From Microbacterium immunditiarum (lineage in GTDB: Bacteria; Actinomycetota; Actinomycetes; Actinomycetales; Microbacteriaceae), in assembly GCF_013409785.1 (NCBI RefSeq), contig NZ_JACCBV010000001.1, positions 2,480,001 through 2,544,000 of the forward strand: a DNA stretch of 64,000 bases. The letters run 5' to 3'. A program made the position numbers and the translations under genes. Below, one piece after another: positions 54,095 through 62,936 of this stretch; the first letter of the stretch is position 1; each line of letters starts with the position of its first letter. The notes beneath the pieces were generated by a model. That model saw only the letters and a list, made by a program, of their open reading frames with translations, had not been told where the DNA came from and did no database searches.

Positions 54095-56088
54095 ATGCGC
54101 GCCGAAGACATCGAAGCCCTCATCTCGGTCGGCCGGCCCGCCATCGCCCCCGACGGCTCGTACGCGGCCTTCGCGACGTCGCGCCCCGACCTCACGGCCA
54201 ACAGCAACGTCGGTCAGCTCTGGCGCGTCGAGCTTCCGGACGGCACGCCCCGCCGCCTGACGCGCGGCAAGGCCGACGCCGCGCCCCGTCTGTCTCCCGA
54301 CGGCGCGCGCATCGCGTTCACACGCGGCGACGCCAAGGGCAAGCCGCAGCTGTTCGTCGTGGACGCGACGGGCGGCGAGCCCGTGCCGGTGACGGATGCC
54401 CCGCTGGGTGTCGGCGACTTCGACTGGTCTCCCGACGGGAGTCTGCTCGGCTTCACGGCCCGTGTGCCCGAGAAGGGCCGCTACGGCACCGTCGAGGGAC
54501 TCGAGGCCAACGCCGAGGCGCCGCGCCGCATCACGGGCGTCCGCTGGCACGCCAACGGTCTCGGCTACCTCGCCGACCGCCCCGCTCACGTCTTCGTCGT
54601 GGCAGCGCCGCAGACCGACTCCGAGCCGTTCTACGAACCGGCGCCCGCGGTCGTCCCCGACGGCGAAGAGGCCCCGAAGAACCAGATCGTCGCCGCCGAG
54701 GCGACACAGCTCACGCACGGCGACCGATCCCACTCGGGTATCGCGTTCGCGGGCGACGAATCCTCACGACCGTCGACGAGATCGAGCGCGCGCGCCGCGA
54801 CCTGCGCACGCCGCTCCTGGCCGTCCGCACCGACGGCTCGGGCGAGCGCGAACTGATCGGTCGCGACGCGAACCTCGGCATCGGCGGCGTCGTCGTCGCC
54901 GACGACGGCACGATCGCGTTCCTCGGCGACGACGTCGGTCCCGCAGGCGTCGACTTCGTCGCGCCGATCACGTCGCTGTGGGTGCTCGAGACCGACGGTC
55001 CGCGGCGCGTGACGGATGCCGAGACCATCGACCTCGGGGAGGTCGGAAGCCACATCACCCCGCTCGGCGACGACTTCCTCGTGCAGGACCGCACGCGCGG
55101 GCGCGTGCGGTTGCTGCGCGTCACCCGCTCGGGTGCGGTGACGGAGGTGCTCGGTGGAGACGTCGAGGTGGGCGGCCATGACGCTGCGGGCGACCGGATC
55201 GTCGCCGCCGCCGCGACTCCCGAGTCGTACGGAGAGCTCTTCCTCGTCGACGGCGGCGCCGCCCCGCGCGTGCTGACGGCGTTCGGCGCCCGCGCCGCTG
55301 CGGCCGGGATGGTCGCTCCCGCCGAGACCACGGTCGACGCGCGAGACGGCTACCCCGTCCACGGGTGGATCGCCAAGCCCGAGGGCGAGGGGCCGTTCCC
55401 CGTCATCCTTCAGATCCACGGCGGCCCGTACGCCTCGTACGGCGTGCACCTCTTCGACGAGACGCAGGTGCTCGTGAACGCCGGGTACGCGGTCGTATAC
55501 TGCAACCCACGCGGCTCAGCCGGCTACGGGCGCGAGCACGGGCGGAGCATCCGTCAGGCCATGGGCACCGTGGACTTCACCGACGTCCTCGACTTCCTCG
55601 ACGGCGCCGTCGCATCCGACGCGGCGCTCGACGGCGGCCGCGTCGGCGTGATGGGCGGCTCGTACGGCGGCTATCTCACGGCCTGGGTGATCGGGCACGA
55701 CCACCGCTTCGCCGGCGCGATCGTCGAGCGCGGGTTCCTCGACCCGACGTCGTTCCAGGGAACGAGCGACATCGGCTCGTTCTTCGGAGACGAGTACGTC
55801 GGGGTCGCCTCCGACGCGATCGCCCGCCAGAGCCCGATGGCGGTCGTCGACCAGGTGCGCACGCCCACGCTCGTCCTGCACTCCGAGCTCGACTTCCGGT
55901 GCCCGCTCGAGCAGGCGACCCGGTACTACAGCGCACTCGTGCGCAACGGCGTCGACGCGGAGCTGCTCATCTTCCCCGGTGAGAACCACGAGCTCTCGCG
56001 GTCTGGCCAGCCCCGCCACCGCGTCGAGCGGTTCGCGGCGATCATCGACTGGTGGGAGCGCAAGCTGCCGGTGAACACCGGATCCTGA
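54095..56088 (+). pseudogene. S9 family prolyl oligopeptidase, split by a one-base frameshift
   Basis: The first frame (54095-54856) encodes an N-terminal beta-propeller with repeated SPDG motifs (LSPDGARIAFTR, WSPDGSLLGF). At about 54753-54762 the frame changes: the expected sequence, read one base out, continues as ILTTVDEIERARRDLRTPLL and then the full catalytic domain to 56088, with GGSYGGYLTAW (Ser), HSELDFRCP (Asp) and GENHELSR (His). The whole would be about 664 residues, the normal family length. One lost base explains it. It may be a sequencing error, since everything else is intact. Confidence 0.85.
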
Positions 56089-56096
56089 CGACCCAT

Positions 56097-56137
56097 GCGA
56101 TGGGCCCCCGGAACGCTCGGTTCCGGGGGCCCATCGC
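56097..56137. terminator. 18-bp perfect bidirectional terminator hairpin
   Basis: Arms 56097-56114 and 56120-56137 pair perfectly (GCGATGGGCCCCCGGAAC and its complement) around a 5-base loop, between the convergent S9 peptidase and HdeD-like genes. Confidence 0.92.
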
Positions 56138-56146
56138 CGTTCGGGG

Positions 56147-56704
56147 TCAGGCGGCCTTGCCGAAGCGGAACGCGCGGACGATGTTCAGGATGCCGAGCAC
56201 GATCAGCGCGATGCCGAGGAGCCACCACAGCACTGCGACGCCCCACACCGGCGAGAAGAGCAGGATGATGCCCGCGATGATGCTGAGGATCGCGAAGAAG
56301 ATCGTCCAGCCCTTCGAGGCGGCGTCGCCGAGCGTCGACAGCGAGACGATGCCCTCGACGATCCACATGATTCCGACGAGGATCCCGAGGAACACCGCCA
56401 GCCACGCCGTCGTCGCACCGAGGTTGAACAGCGCCACGATGCCCGCGATGATGAACAGCACTCCGAGCAGGATGTGCCCGATGCGCGCCCAGCCGCCCTT
56501 CTGCTTCGAGAAGATGCCGAGGCCCGCGTACACGAGCCCCGCGGCGATCGCGTAGATCGCGATGATCGCGGTGACGACCATCGCCGTCTTCGCCGGCCAA
56601 GCGAGGATGAGGATGCCGACGATGACGGCCAGCACGCCGCCGACGCCGAGGGCGGTGCGGATGCCGTTGACTGCCGTTCTGTCGGCTGCGGATGCGGTGG
56701 ACAT
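56147..56704 (-). CDS. HdeD family (DUF308) membrane protein
   Basis: A 185-residue protein with six hydrophobic helices in three pairs, such as VLAVIVGILILAWP, VTAIIAIYAIAAGLVYAG and ILLGVLFIIAGIVALFNLG, separated by short loops. This matches HdeD/DUF308 acid-resistance membrane proteins. The C-terminal FRFGKAA tail is short. Actinobacterial members have no proven function. It is monocistronic and faces the molybdopterin operon. Confidence 0.88.
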   Translation of the reverse strand: MSTASAADRTAVNGIRTALGVGGVLAVIVGILILAWPAKTAMVVTAIIAIYAIAAGLVYAGLGIFSKQKGGWARIGHILLGVLFIIAGIVALFNLGATTAWLAVFLGILVGIMWIVEGIVSLSTLGDAASKGWTIFFAILSIIAGIILLFSPVWGVAVLWWLLGIALIVLGILNIVRAFRFGKAA

Positions 56705-56887
56705 TCACGACCTCTTTTCTGGGAATTCCCTGAGAAGGTTTGTGGGTTCAGACTAGACCCGCCGCCGGGAGAGCAGGCAAGGGTCAGCGCGTGTGTCGTG
56801 CCATCCGCCTCGTCTCAACGTGCCCTCGCGCATCGGTCCGCCGGAGCAGTAGCGTGTGCCTGCAGGCACTCGAGCACGGAGGTGCGC

Positions 56888-57481
56888 ATGGCGGTGTTCT
56901 CGAGGGGGTTCGGCGCGCGACGTCGTGAGAGCGATGAGCGGCTTCCTCCCGGACAATATCTGACCGAGGACTTCCCGGTGCTGTCGGCGGGTCCGACTCC
57001 GCGGGTGGAGCTCGACGAGTGGCGGTTCGCGATCCGCAACGAGAACGGCGCCACGAAGGCGTGGACGTGGGACGAGCTCATGGCCCTCCCGATCGAGGAG
57101 GTCACGACCGACATCCACTGCGTCACGCGCTGGTCGAAGCTCGGCACGCACTGGCGGGGCGTCTCGATCGACACCCTGTTCGAAGGCATCGAGACGGACG
57201 CCGGGTACGCGATGGCGCACTCGTACGGCGGCTACACGACGAACGTCCCGATGGAGGACCTCCTCGAAGGCAAGTCCTGGGTCGTGTTCGAGTTCGAAGG
57301 CGAGCCGCTCGATCCCGAGCACGGCGGACCCGCTCGGCTCATCGTGCCGCACCTGTACTTCTGGAAGAGCGCCAAGTGGGTGCGCGGCCTCACCCTCATG
57401 GAGCACGACGCGCCGGGGTTCTGGGAGCAGAACGGCTACAACATGCACGGCGATCCGTGGACGGAGGAGCGGTACTGGTGA
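56888..57481 (+). CDS. Sulfite oxidase-like molybdopterin-dependent oxidoreductase
   Basis: A 197-residue protein with a single oxidoreductase molybdopterin-binding (SUOX-fold) domain. The molybdenum-ligand Cys is Cys78 in DIHCVTRWSKLGTHWRGVSI, and the dioxo-site region is YTTNVPMEDLLEG. It has no twin-arginine signal or haem domain, so is soluble and cytoplasmic. GGAGG lies 5 bases before ATG 56888. It overlaps the flavin reductase (GTGA), likely its electron partner. Substrate unknown. Confidence 0.88.
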   Translation: MAVFSRGFGARRRESDERLPPGQYLTEDFPVLSAGPTPRVELDEWRFAIRNENGATKAWTWDELMALPIEEVTTDIHCVTRWSKLGTHWRGVSIDTLFEGIETDAGYAMAHSYGGYTTNVPMEDLLEGKSWVVFEFEGEPLDPEHGGPARLIVPHLYFWKSAKWVRGLTLMEHDAPGFWEQNGYNMHGDPWTEERYW

Positions 57482-58203
57482 TCGTCGGCGATTGGCGTCC
57501 GGCCACGATCTCGGAGGTCGCCGACGTCACCCCGACGGCGCGCGTGCTGCGGGTCACCGTGCCCGATTGGCCGGGCAGCGAACCGGGGCAGCACGTCGAT
57601 GTGCGCCTCACGGCCGAGGACGGATACCAGGCCGTCCGCTCGTACTCGCTCGGGTCGTACGGCGACGGCGACGCGATCGAGCTCGCGGTCGACGAGGTGC
57701 CCGAAGGCGAGGTCTCGCCCTACCTCGTGCGGGACGTGCAGCCGGGCGACATGCTCGAGGTCAAGGGGCCGCTGGGCGGATACTTCGTGTGGCGGCCCGG
57801 GGGAGCGAACCCCGTGCAGCTCATCGCCGGCGGGTCGGGCATCGTCCCTCTGGCCGCGATGGCGAAGGCGAGGGCGGATGCCGGCACCGGCGTCCCGTTC
57901 CGGCTGCTGTACTCGGTGCGACGACCCGAAACCGCGATATATCGCGATGAGCTGGAACGCCTGGCGGGCGACGGGGGACTGGACCTCACGTGGGTCTACA
58001 CCCGCGGCGGACCGCCGGGATGGGCCGGCCGCGTCGGTCGCGTCGACGACGAGGTGATCACGTCGGCGGTGTGGCCGGTCGACCGGATGCCGGACGTGTT
58101 CGTGTGCGGGCCGACGTCGTTCGTCGAGCACGTCGCCGACGCGCTCGTGAGGCTCGGGCATCCGGCGGCGAAGATCCGGACCGAGCGCTTCGGAGGTGCA
58201 TGA
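57478..58203 (+). CDS. Ferredoxin-NADP reductase-like FAD/NAD(P)H oxidoreductase
   Basis: A 241-residue flavoenzyme. FAD motif VRSYSLGS (RxYS) near residue 58, NAD(P)-binding GGSGIVPLAAMAKARADAG near 118, and VFVCGPTSFVEHVADAL near the C-terminus are clear. There is no iron-sulphur domain. GTG 57478 overlaps the molybdopterin enzyme stop. It probably passes electrons between NAD(P)H and the Mo enzyme. Confidence 0.9.
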   Translation: MIVGDWRPATISEVADVTPTARVLRVTVPDWPGSEPGQHVDVRLTAEDGYQAVRSYSLGSYGDGDAIELAVDEVPEGEVSPYLVRDVQPGDMLEVKGPLGGYFVWRPGGANPVQLIAGGSGIVPLAAMAKARADAGTGVPFRLLYSVRRPETAIYRDELERLAGDGGLDLTWVYTRGGPPGWAGRVGRVDDEVITSAVWPVDRMPDVFVCGPTSFVEHVADALVRLGHPAAKIRTERFGGA

Positions 58204-58472
58204 TGCGGGCCGAGAACGCGAGTTCGGTCGTCGACGGCAACGCGATCGCGGGGCTGCTCGCCGAGCTCTTCGCGCAGGACATGACGATGATGACGGGGAC
58301 GTGCGGCGGATGCGGCGCCGCCGAGCCGCTCGCACAGAGCGTCGTCGAACTCGACGAGATCGCCGCGATCGTGCGGTGCCGCTCGTGCACGCACACGCTG
58401 TTCACCGTGCTCCGCGACGGCGAGAGGCTGCGACTGCGGATCGGCTCGCTCGTGACGCTCGAGGGGCCGTGA
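58203..58472 (+). CDS. DUF6510 zinc-ribbon-like small protein
   Basis: An 89-residue protein with two Cys pairs: CGGCGAAEPLAQS (CxxC near residue 33) and CRSCTHTLF (near 60), a likely zinc ribbon. ATG 58203 is preferred to ATG 58200 because GGAGG (58192-58196) is 6 bases away; either overlaps the reductase stop. It is often encoded with this Mo/flavin pair. It may be an assembly or regulatory protein, by inference. Confidence 0.82.
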   Translation: MRAENASSVVDGNAIAGLLAELFAQDMTMMTGTCGGCGAAEPLAQSVVELDEIAAIVRCRSCTHTLFTVLRDGERLRLRIGSLVTLEGP

Positions 58473-58521
58473 GAGGCGCATCCGCTGGACTCTGTCGGCG
58501 GTTCGTGACAGCATCGCCACC

Positions 58522-58968
58522 GTGACGAGCGACCCCGAGGCACTCCGGCGACTGCATGAGATCGCACTCCTGCGGCGCGTGCGCGACCGCATCGATCGCG
58601 AGTTCGCCCAGCCGCTCGACGTCGAGGCGCTCGCGCGCGGCGTGAACATGTCTGCCGGTCACCTCAGCCGCCGGTTCCGCGCGACGTATGGGGAGTCGCC
58701 CTACTCGTACCTCATGACGCGTCGCATCGAGCGCGCGATGGCGCTGCTGCGTCGCGGAGACCTCAGCGTGACCGAGGTGTGCTTCACGGTCGGCTGCTCC
58801 TCCCTCGGCACCTTCAGCACGCGCTTCACCGAGCTCGTCGGCATGTCGCCCAGCGCGTACCGGCGTTGGGCCGCCGAGTCCATCGACGGCGAGCTGCCCT
58901 CGTGCCATGCGAAGCAGGTCGTCAGGCCGATCAGGAATCGAGAAGCACGCGAGGTGCCCGCCGGTTAG
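58522..58968 (+). CDS. AraC family transcriptional regulator (DNA-binding domain only)
   Basis: A 148-residue protein made up almost entirely of an AraC DNA-binding domain with two HTH motifs: LDVEALARGVNMSAGHLSRRFRATYGESPYSYL and LSVTEVCFTVGCSSLGTFSTRFTELVGMSPSAYRR (positions about 32-63 and 76-112). It lacks a separate ligand domain, so may sense through another protein. It lies 10 bases before the VOC gene and probably controls it. GTG 58522 start. Confidence 0.88.
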   Translation: MTSDPEALRRLHEIALLRRVRDRIDREFAQPLDVEALARGVNMSAGHLSRRFRATYGESPYSYLMTRRIERAMALLRRGDLSVTEVCFTVGCSSLGTFSTRFTELVGMSPSAYRRWAAESIDGELPSCHAKQVVRPIRNREAREVPAG

Positions 58969-58977
58969 CGTGGCGGC

Positions 58978-59388
58978 ATGGACATCAAGATTCAGTACGC
59001 GTTCCTGCCGCACACCGACGCCGACGCCGCCCTCGCCTTCTACCGCGACGCGCTCGGGTTCGAGGTGCGCAAGGACGTCGGCTACGAGGGCATGCGCTGG
59101 ATCACGGTCGGACCCCTCGGGCAGCCTGAGACGTCGATCGTGCTGCATCCGCCGGCCGTCGACCCGGGCATCACGGATGCCGAGCGCCAGACGATCCTCG
59201 AGCTCATCGCCAAGGGGAGCTACGCGTCGGTGACACTCTCCACCGACGACCTCGACGGCCTGTTCGAGAAGCTTCAGGCGTTCGGCGCCGACGTGCTGCA
59301 GGAGCCCACCGATCAGCCGTACGGAGTGCGGGACTGCGCGTTCCGCGACCCGGCCGGCAACATCCTCCGCATCGACCAGCGCGCCTGA
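58978..59388 (+). CDS. VOC family (glyoxalase/bleomycin-resistance) protein
   Basis: A 136-residue protein with the two beta-alpha-beta-beta-beta modules of the vicinal oxygen chelate fold. It opens with HTDADAALAFYRDALGFEVR and ends with DCAFRDPAGNILRIDQ (a typical metal-ligand Glu is replaced by Asp/Gln in part). It is adjacent to an AraC regulator, a common small-molecule-response pair. Substrate unknown. Confidence 0.85.
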   Translation: MDIKIQYAFLPHTDADAALAFYRDALGFEVRKDVGYEGMRWITVGPLGQPETSIVLHPPAVDPGITDAERQTILELIAKGSYASVTLSTDDLDGLFEKLQAFGADVLQEPTDQPYGVRDCAFRDPAGNILRIDQRA

Positions 59389-59462
59389 CCGCGCCAGCCC
59401 ACCGTGTCGGCCGGGGTCGATAGGCTCGACCCCGCGCCGACGAGCTCAATGGATGGAGACCG

Positions 59463-61841
59463 ATGACCAGCGCCCCCGCGTCCGCAGCATCCGCCGCGCC
59501 CCTCGCCGACAGCCACGAGCTGATCCGCGTGCGCGGCGCCCGTGAGAACAACCTCAAGAACGTCGACGTCGACCTGCCGAAGAGGCGCCTGACCGCCTTC
59601 ACGGGCGTGTCGGGCTCGGGCAAGAGCTCGCTCGTGTTCGACACGATCGCCGCCGAGTCGCGCCGGCTCATCGACGAGACCTACAGCGCGTTCGTGCAGG
59701 GCTTCATGCCGTCGGTGCCGCGTCCCGACGTCGATGTGCTCGAGGGGCTCACGACGGCGATCATCGTCGACCAGGAGCGGCTGGGCGCCAATCCGCGGTC
59801 GACGGTCGGCACCGTGACCGATGCGAACGCGATGCTGCGCATCCTGTTCAGCAAGCTGGGGGAGCCCTACATCGGCGGCCCGACGGCGTTCTCGTTCAAC
59901 ATCCCGACGCAGAAGGCCAGCGGCGTGATGGTCGGGCCGAACGGCGAGAAGAAGATCGTGAAAGAGGCGATCTACCTCGGCGGCATGTGCCCGCGCTGCG
60001 AGGGGCGCGGAGCGGTGTCCGACATCGACCTCTCGCAGGTGATCGACGAGACGAAGTCGCTCGACGAGGGCGCCATCATGGTGCCCGGCTACACCGCGGA
60101 CGGCTGGATGGTGAAGGGCTTCTCCGCGTCGGGGTTCTACCCGGCCGACAAGCCGATCAAAGACTTCACCGAGAAGCAGCGCCACCTCTTCCTCTACGGC
60201 GAGGTCACGAAGGTCAAGATCCAGGGGATCAACATGACCTACGAGGGCCTCATCCCGAAGATCACGAAGTCGATGCTGTCGAAGGACCTCGACGCGCTGC
60301 AGCCGCACATCCGCGCCTTCGTCGAGCGTGTGGCGACGTTCACCACCTGTCCCGAGTGCGACGGGACGCGCCTCACCGAGGGTGCACGATCGTCGAAGAT
60401 CGACGGGGTCAGCATCGCCGACGCATGCCGGATGCAGGTAACCGACCTCGCAGAATGGGTGAAGAGCCTCGATCGCCCGGGGGCGGGCCCGCTCCTCGAC
60501 GCGCTTCGCGCGAACCTCGAGGCCTTCGTCACCCTCGGACTCGGGTATCTCAGCCTGGAGCGTCCTTCAGGGACCCTTTCCGGGGGAGAGGCGCAGCGCA
60601 TCAAGATGCTGCGGCACCTGGGATCGTCGCTCACCGATGTCACGTACGTCTTCGACGAGCCGACGATCGGCCTGCACCCGCACGACATCCAGCGCATGAA
60701 CGAGCTTCTGATCCGTTTGCGAGACAAGGGCAACACGGTGCTCGTGGTCGAGCACAAGCCCGAGATGATCGCCATCGCCGACCATGTCGTCGACCTCGGC
60801 CCGGGTGCGGGCGCGAGCGGGGGAGAGATCTGCTTCGAGGGAACCGTCGAAGGGCTCCGCGCGAGTGGCACGCTGACGGGCCGGCACCTCGACGACCGCG
60901 CATCGCTGAAGCCGTCGGTGCGCCGGGCGAGCGGCGTCATCGAGATCCGCAGGGCTGACGCCAACAACCTGCAGAACGTCGACGTCGACATCCCGCTCGG
61001 CGTGCTGACGGTCGTCACCGGCGTCGCCGGCTCGGGCAAGAGCTCGCTCATCCACGGGTCCGTGTCGAAACGCGAAGGCGTCGTCGCGATCGACCAGGGT
61101 GCGATCCGGGGGTCGCGTCGCAGCAACCCGGCTACGTACACGGGAATGCTCGAGCCGATCCGGAAGGCGTTCGCGAAGGCGAACGGCGTCAAGCCGGCCC
61201 TGTTCAGCGCCAACTCCGAAGGCGCGTGCCCGACGTGCAAGGGCGCCGGCGTGATCGTGACCGAGCTGGGCTTCATGGACACGGTCGAGACGCCGTGCGA
61301 GGACTGCGGCGGCAAGCGGTTCCAGGCGGCTGTGCTCGACTACAAGCTCGGCGGCAAGGACATCACCGAGGTGCTCGATCTGCCCGTCAGCGAGGCACGG
61401 CAATTCTTCGCGGAGGGCGAGGCGAAGATTCCGGCCGCCGTGGCGATCCTCAGTCGCCTCGAAGACGCCGGGCTGGGTTATCTGACGCTCGGGCAGCCGC
61501 TGTCGACGCTGTCGGGTGGTGAGCGTCAGCGCATCAAGCTCGCGATCCAGATGGGCGAGCCGGGCGACGTGTACGTGCTCGATGAGCCGACGACAGGTCT
61601 CCACCTGGCCGACGTCGAGAACATGCTGGCGCTGCTGGACCGCCTGGTCGACTCCGGCAAGTCCGTCATCGTGATCGAGCACCACCAGGCCGTGATGGCC
61701 CACGCGGACTGGATCATCGACCTCGGCCCGGGCGCGGGGCACGACGGCGGGCGGATCGTGTTCGAGGGAACCCCGGCCGACCTCGTAGAGGCGAAGTCGA
61801 CTCTGACAGGCGAGCATCTGGCGGAGTATGTCGGAGCGTGA
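59463..61841 (+). CDS. UvrA-like ABC ATPase (drug-resistance / excinuclease A paralogue)
   Basis: A 792-residue protein with two ABC modules and zinc sites (CPRCEGRG, CPECDG, CPTCKGAG, CEDCGG). Walker A motifs are GVSGSGKSS (near residue 50) and GVAGSGKSS (near 519); signatures LSGGEAQRIK (371) and LSGGERQRIK (682). At 792 it is shorter than the roughly 950-residue true UvrA, fitting the DrrC/class II type linked to tolerance of DNA-binding drugs. Role in daily excision repair is less likely. Confidence 0.9.
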   Translation: MTSAPASAASAAPLADSHELIRVRGARENNLKNVDVDLPKRRLTAFTGVSGSGKSSLVFDTIAAESRRLIDETYSAFVQGFMPSVPRPDVDVLEGLTTAIIVDQERLGANPRSTVGTVTDANAMLRILFSKLGEPYIGGPTAFSFNIPTQKASGVMVGPNGEKKIVKEAIYLGGMCPRCEGRGAVSDIDLSQVIDETKSLDEGAIMVPGYTADGWMVKGFSASGFYPADKPIKDFTEKQRHLFLYGEVTKVKIQGINMTYEGLIPKITKSMLSKDLDALQPHIRAFVERVATFTTCPECDGTRLTEGARSSKIDGVSIADACRMQVTDLAEWVKSLDRPGAGPLLDALRANLEAFVTLGLGYLSLERPSGTLSGGEAQRIKMLRHLGSSLTDVTYVFDEPTIGLHPHDIQRMNELLIRLRDKGNTVLVVEHKPEMIAIADHVVDLGPGAGASGGEICFEGTVEGLRASGTLTGRHLDDRASLKPSVRRASGVIEIRRADANNLQNVDVDIPLGVLTVVTGVAGSGKSSLIHGSVSKREGVVAIDQGAIRGSRRSNPATYTGMLEPIRKAFAKANGVKPALFSANSEGACPTCKGAGVIVTELGFMDTVETPCEDCGGKRFQAAVLDYKLGGKDITEVLDLPVSEARQFFAEGEAKIPAAVAILSRLEDAGLGYLTLGQPLSTLSGGERQRIKLAIQMGEPGDVYVLDEPTTGLHLADVENMLALLDRLVDSGKSVIVIEHHQAVMAHADWIIDLGPGAGHDGGRIVFEGTPADLVEAKSTLTGEHLAEYVGA

Positions 61842-61852
61842 GCGAGAAGTCG

Positions 61853-61869
61853 TAGGTACAATAGGTACA
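61853..61869 (+). promoter_or_regulatory. Promoter/operator of the toxin-antitoxin pair
   Basis: TAGGTACA occurs twice in tandem (61853-61860 and 61862-61869). TACAAT (61857-61862) overlaps them and could be a -10. Antitoxins of this type usually repress their own promoter at such repeats. The antitoxin ATG is 31 bases downstream. Confidence 0.6.
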
Positions 61870-61900
61870 TTCGATCGACCAGGCCGAGGGAGGGGGAGCG

Positions 61901-62152
61901 ATGACCACAACGATCTCGAGCCGCGAGTTCAACCGCGATGTCAGCGCCGCGAAGCGCGCCGCAGAGGACGGCCCGGTTGTGATCACGGATCACGGGCGCC
62001 GGTCGCACGTGCTGCTCACCGCCGAGGAATTCGATCGACTCACGGGCGGCACGGAGTTCGTCGGCGACCGATTGCGGATGCCGCGCGGCGAAGCCATCGA
62101 TCTCGAACTGCCTGACCGCACGACGGCCGAGCTCAGAGTCCCTGAGCTGTGA
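61901..62152 (+). CDS. Phd/YefM-family antitoxin
   Basis: An 83-residue protein. The N-terminal half is a Phd/YefM DNA-binding fold (SSREFNRDVSAAKRAAEDGPVVITDHGRRSHVLLTAEEFDRL, conserved layout). The C-terminal tail (MPRGEAIDLELPDRT) is the usual flexible toxin-binding part. It overlaps the toxin by four bases (GTGA). GGGGGAG lies upstream of ATG 61901. Confidence 0.9.
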   Translation: MTTTISSREFNRDVSAAKRAAEDGPVVITDHGRRSHVLLTAEEFDRLTGGTEFVGDRLRMPRGEAIDLELPDRTTAELRVPEL

Positions 62153-62568
62153 GGTACCTGCTCGATACGAACGTGATCAGCGACGCGCGCGTCGGGCGGT
62201 CGCCTCAGGTGGCCGACTGGATCGCGCGTCAGCGAATCGCGGACCTCGCGATCAGCTCCATCACAGTGCTCGAACTCGAACTCGGTGTGCGACGCAAGGA
62301 GCGTCAGGACGAGCGGAGCGGACGTGCGCTGCGTGAATGGCTGGACGAAGCGGTGCTTCCGCTGTTCGACGGTCGGGTGCTTGCCGTGGACGAGAGAGTC
62401 GCACGAGCCGCCGGGGGTCTTCACGTGCCGGATCCGATGCCGGCGATGGACGCCATCATCGCTGCGACGGCGATCGTCCACGGCCTCATCCTCGTCACTC
62501 GCAATCGCAATCGCAAAGACATGGAGCGCACGGGCGTCGCGATGCTCGATCCGTGGGTCGATGCCTGA
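62149..62568 (+). CDS. vapC: VapC-family PIN-domain toxin ribonuclease
   Basis: A 139-residue PIN nuclease. Acidic residues are Asp6 (LLDTNVISD), Glu near 42 (SSITVLELELGV), and Asp near 100 (PAMDAIIAATAIVHGLILVTRN). It would cleave RNA, usually tRNA or rRNA, when freed from the antitoxin. GTG 62149 overlaps the antitoxin stop. The pair lies next to an IS21 element, so may be accessory DNA. Length fits VapC. Confidence 0.92.
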   Translation: MRYLLDTNVISDARVGRSPQVADWIARQRIADLAISSITVLELELGVRRKERQDERSGRALREWLDEAVLPLFDGRVLAVDERVARAAGGLHVPDPMPAMDAIIAATAIVHGLILVTRNRNRKDMERTGVAMLDPWVDA

Positions 62569-62814
62569 TCATCCCAGAATGACCTCGCGCCGATAATGCA
62601 CATTATGTCAACTCGACCAGGCATTATTGCACTAGATGAAATCGGGGCTACTCCCCTCGCCGCGCCGCTTGAGGATCGGCCGTCGCCGCTCGGTTCAACC
62701 CTCTGACCTGGGGTTTGTCGAATGTGGGTGCGCGGCTCGACAAGACACGGTCAGTTCTCTCGACCCGGTCGGTCACGCGAGACAGCATCGCGGCACGACT
62801 GGGAGGACACCGCA
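62569..62814. other. AT-rich operator-like region, no convincing gene
   Basis: The first 70 bases are unusually AT-rich for this window and hold ATAATG-CA-CATTAT (62593-62606) and GCATTATTGCAC (62621-62632), which share GCATTAT/ATAATGC half-sites. The rest to 62814 is GC-rich with no recognisable protein. Together they look like a promoter/operator region for the truncated gene that starts at 62815. Confidence 0.45.
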
Positions 62815-62869
62815 ATGACCAGCGATGAGACACGGCACCAACCGACCCCATTCGCGCAGTCGATCCCGG
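62815..62869 (+). pseudogene. 5' end of a host gene apparently cut by the IS21 element
   Basis: ATG 62815 has GGGAGG 8-9 bases upstream and encodes MTSDETRHQPTPFAQSIP, about 18 codons, before the IS end at about 62870. The frame then runs by chance through the IS end to a stop at 62914-62916. The rest of the gene would lie beyond the element, outside the window. Identity unknown. Confidence 0.5.
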
Positions 62870-62883
62870 TGTCGGCGACGGTT

Positions 62884-62920
62884 GAGAACCAGGCCAAAAC
62901 GACGGGCGAAAACTAGGCCA
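62884..62920. repeat. IS21 terminal direct repeats
   Basis: GAGAACCAGGCCA (62884-62896) and GAAAACTAGGCCA (62908-62920) repeat at 24-base spacing inside the element end. Such repeats are the transposase-binding sites of IS21 elements. Confidence 0.75.
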
Positions 62921-62936
62921 CCGATTCGTCGTTTCG

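Noticed and set aside
62636..62818. 60-residue open frame before the IS element
   Set aside because: Arg-rich, no motif and no ribosome binding site.
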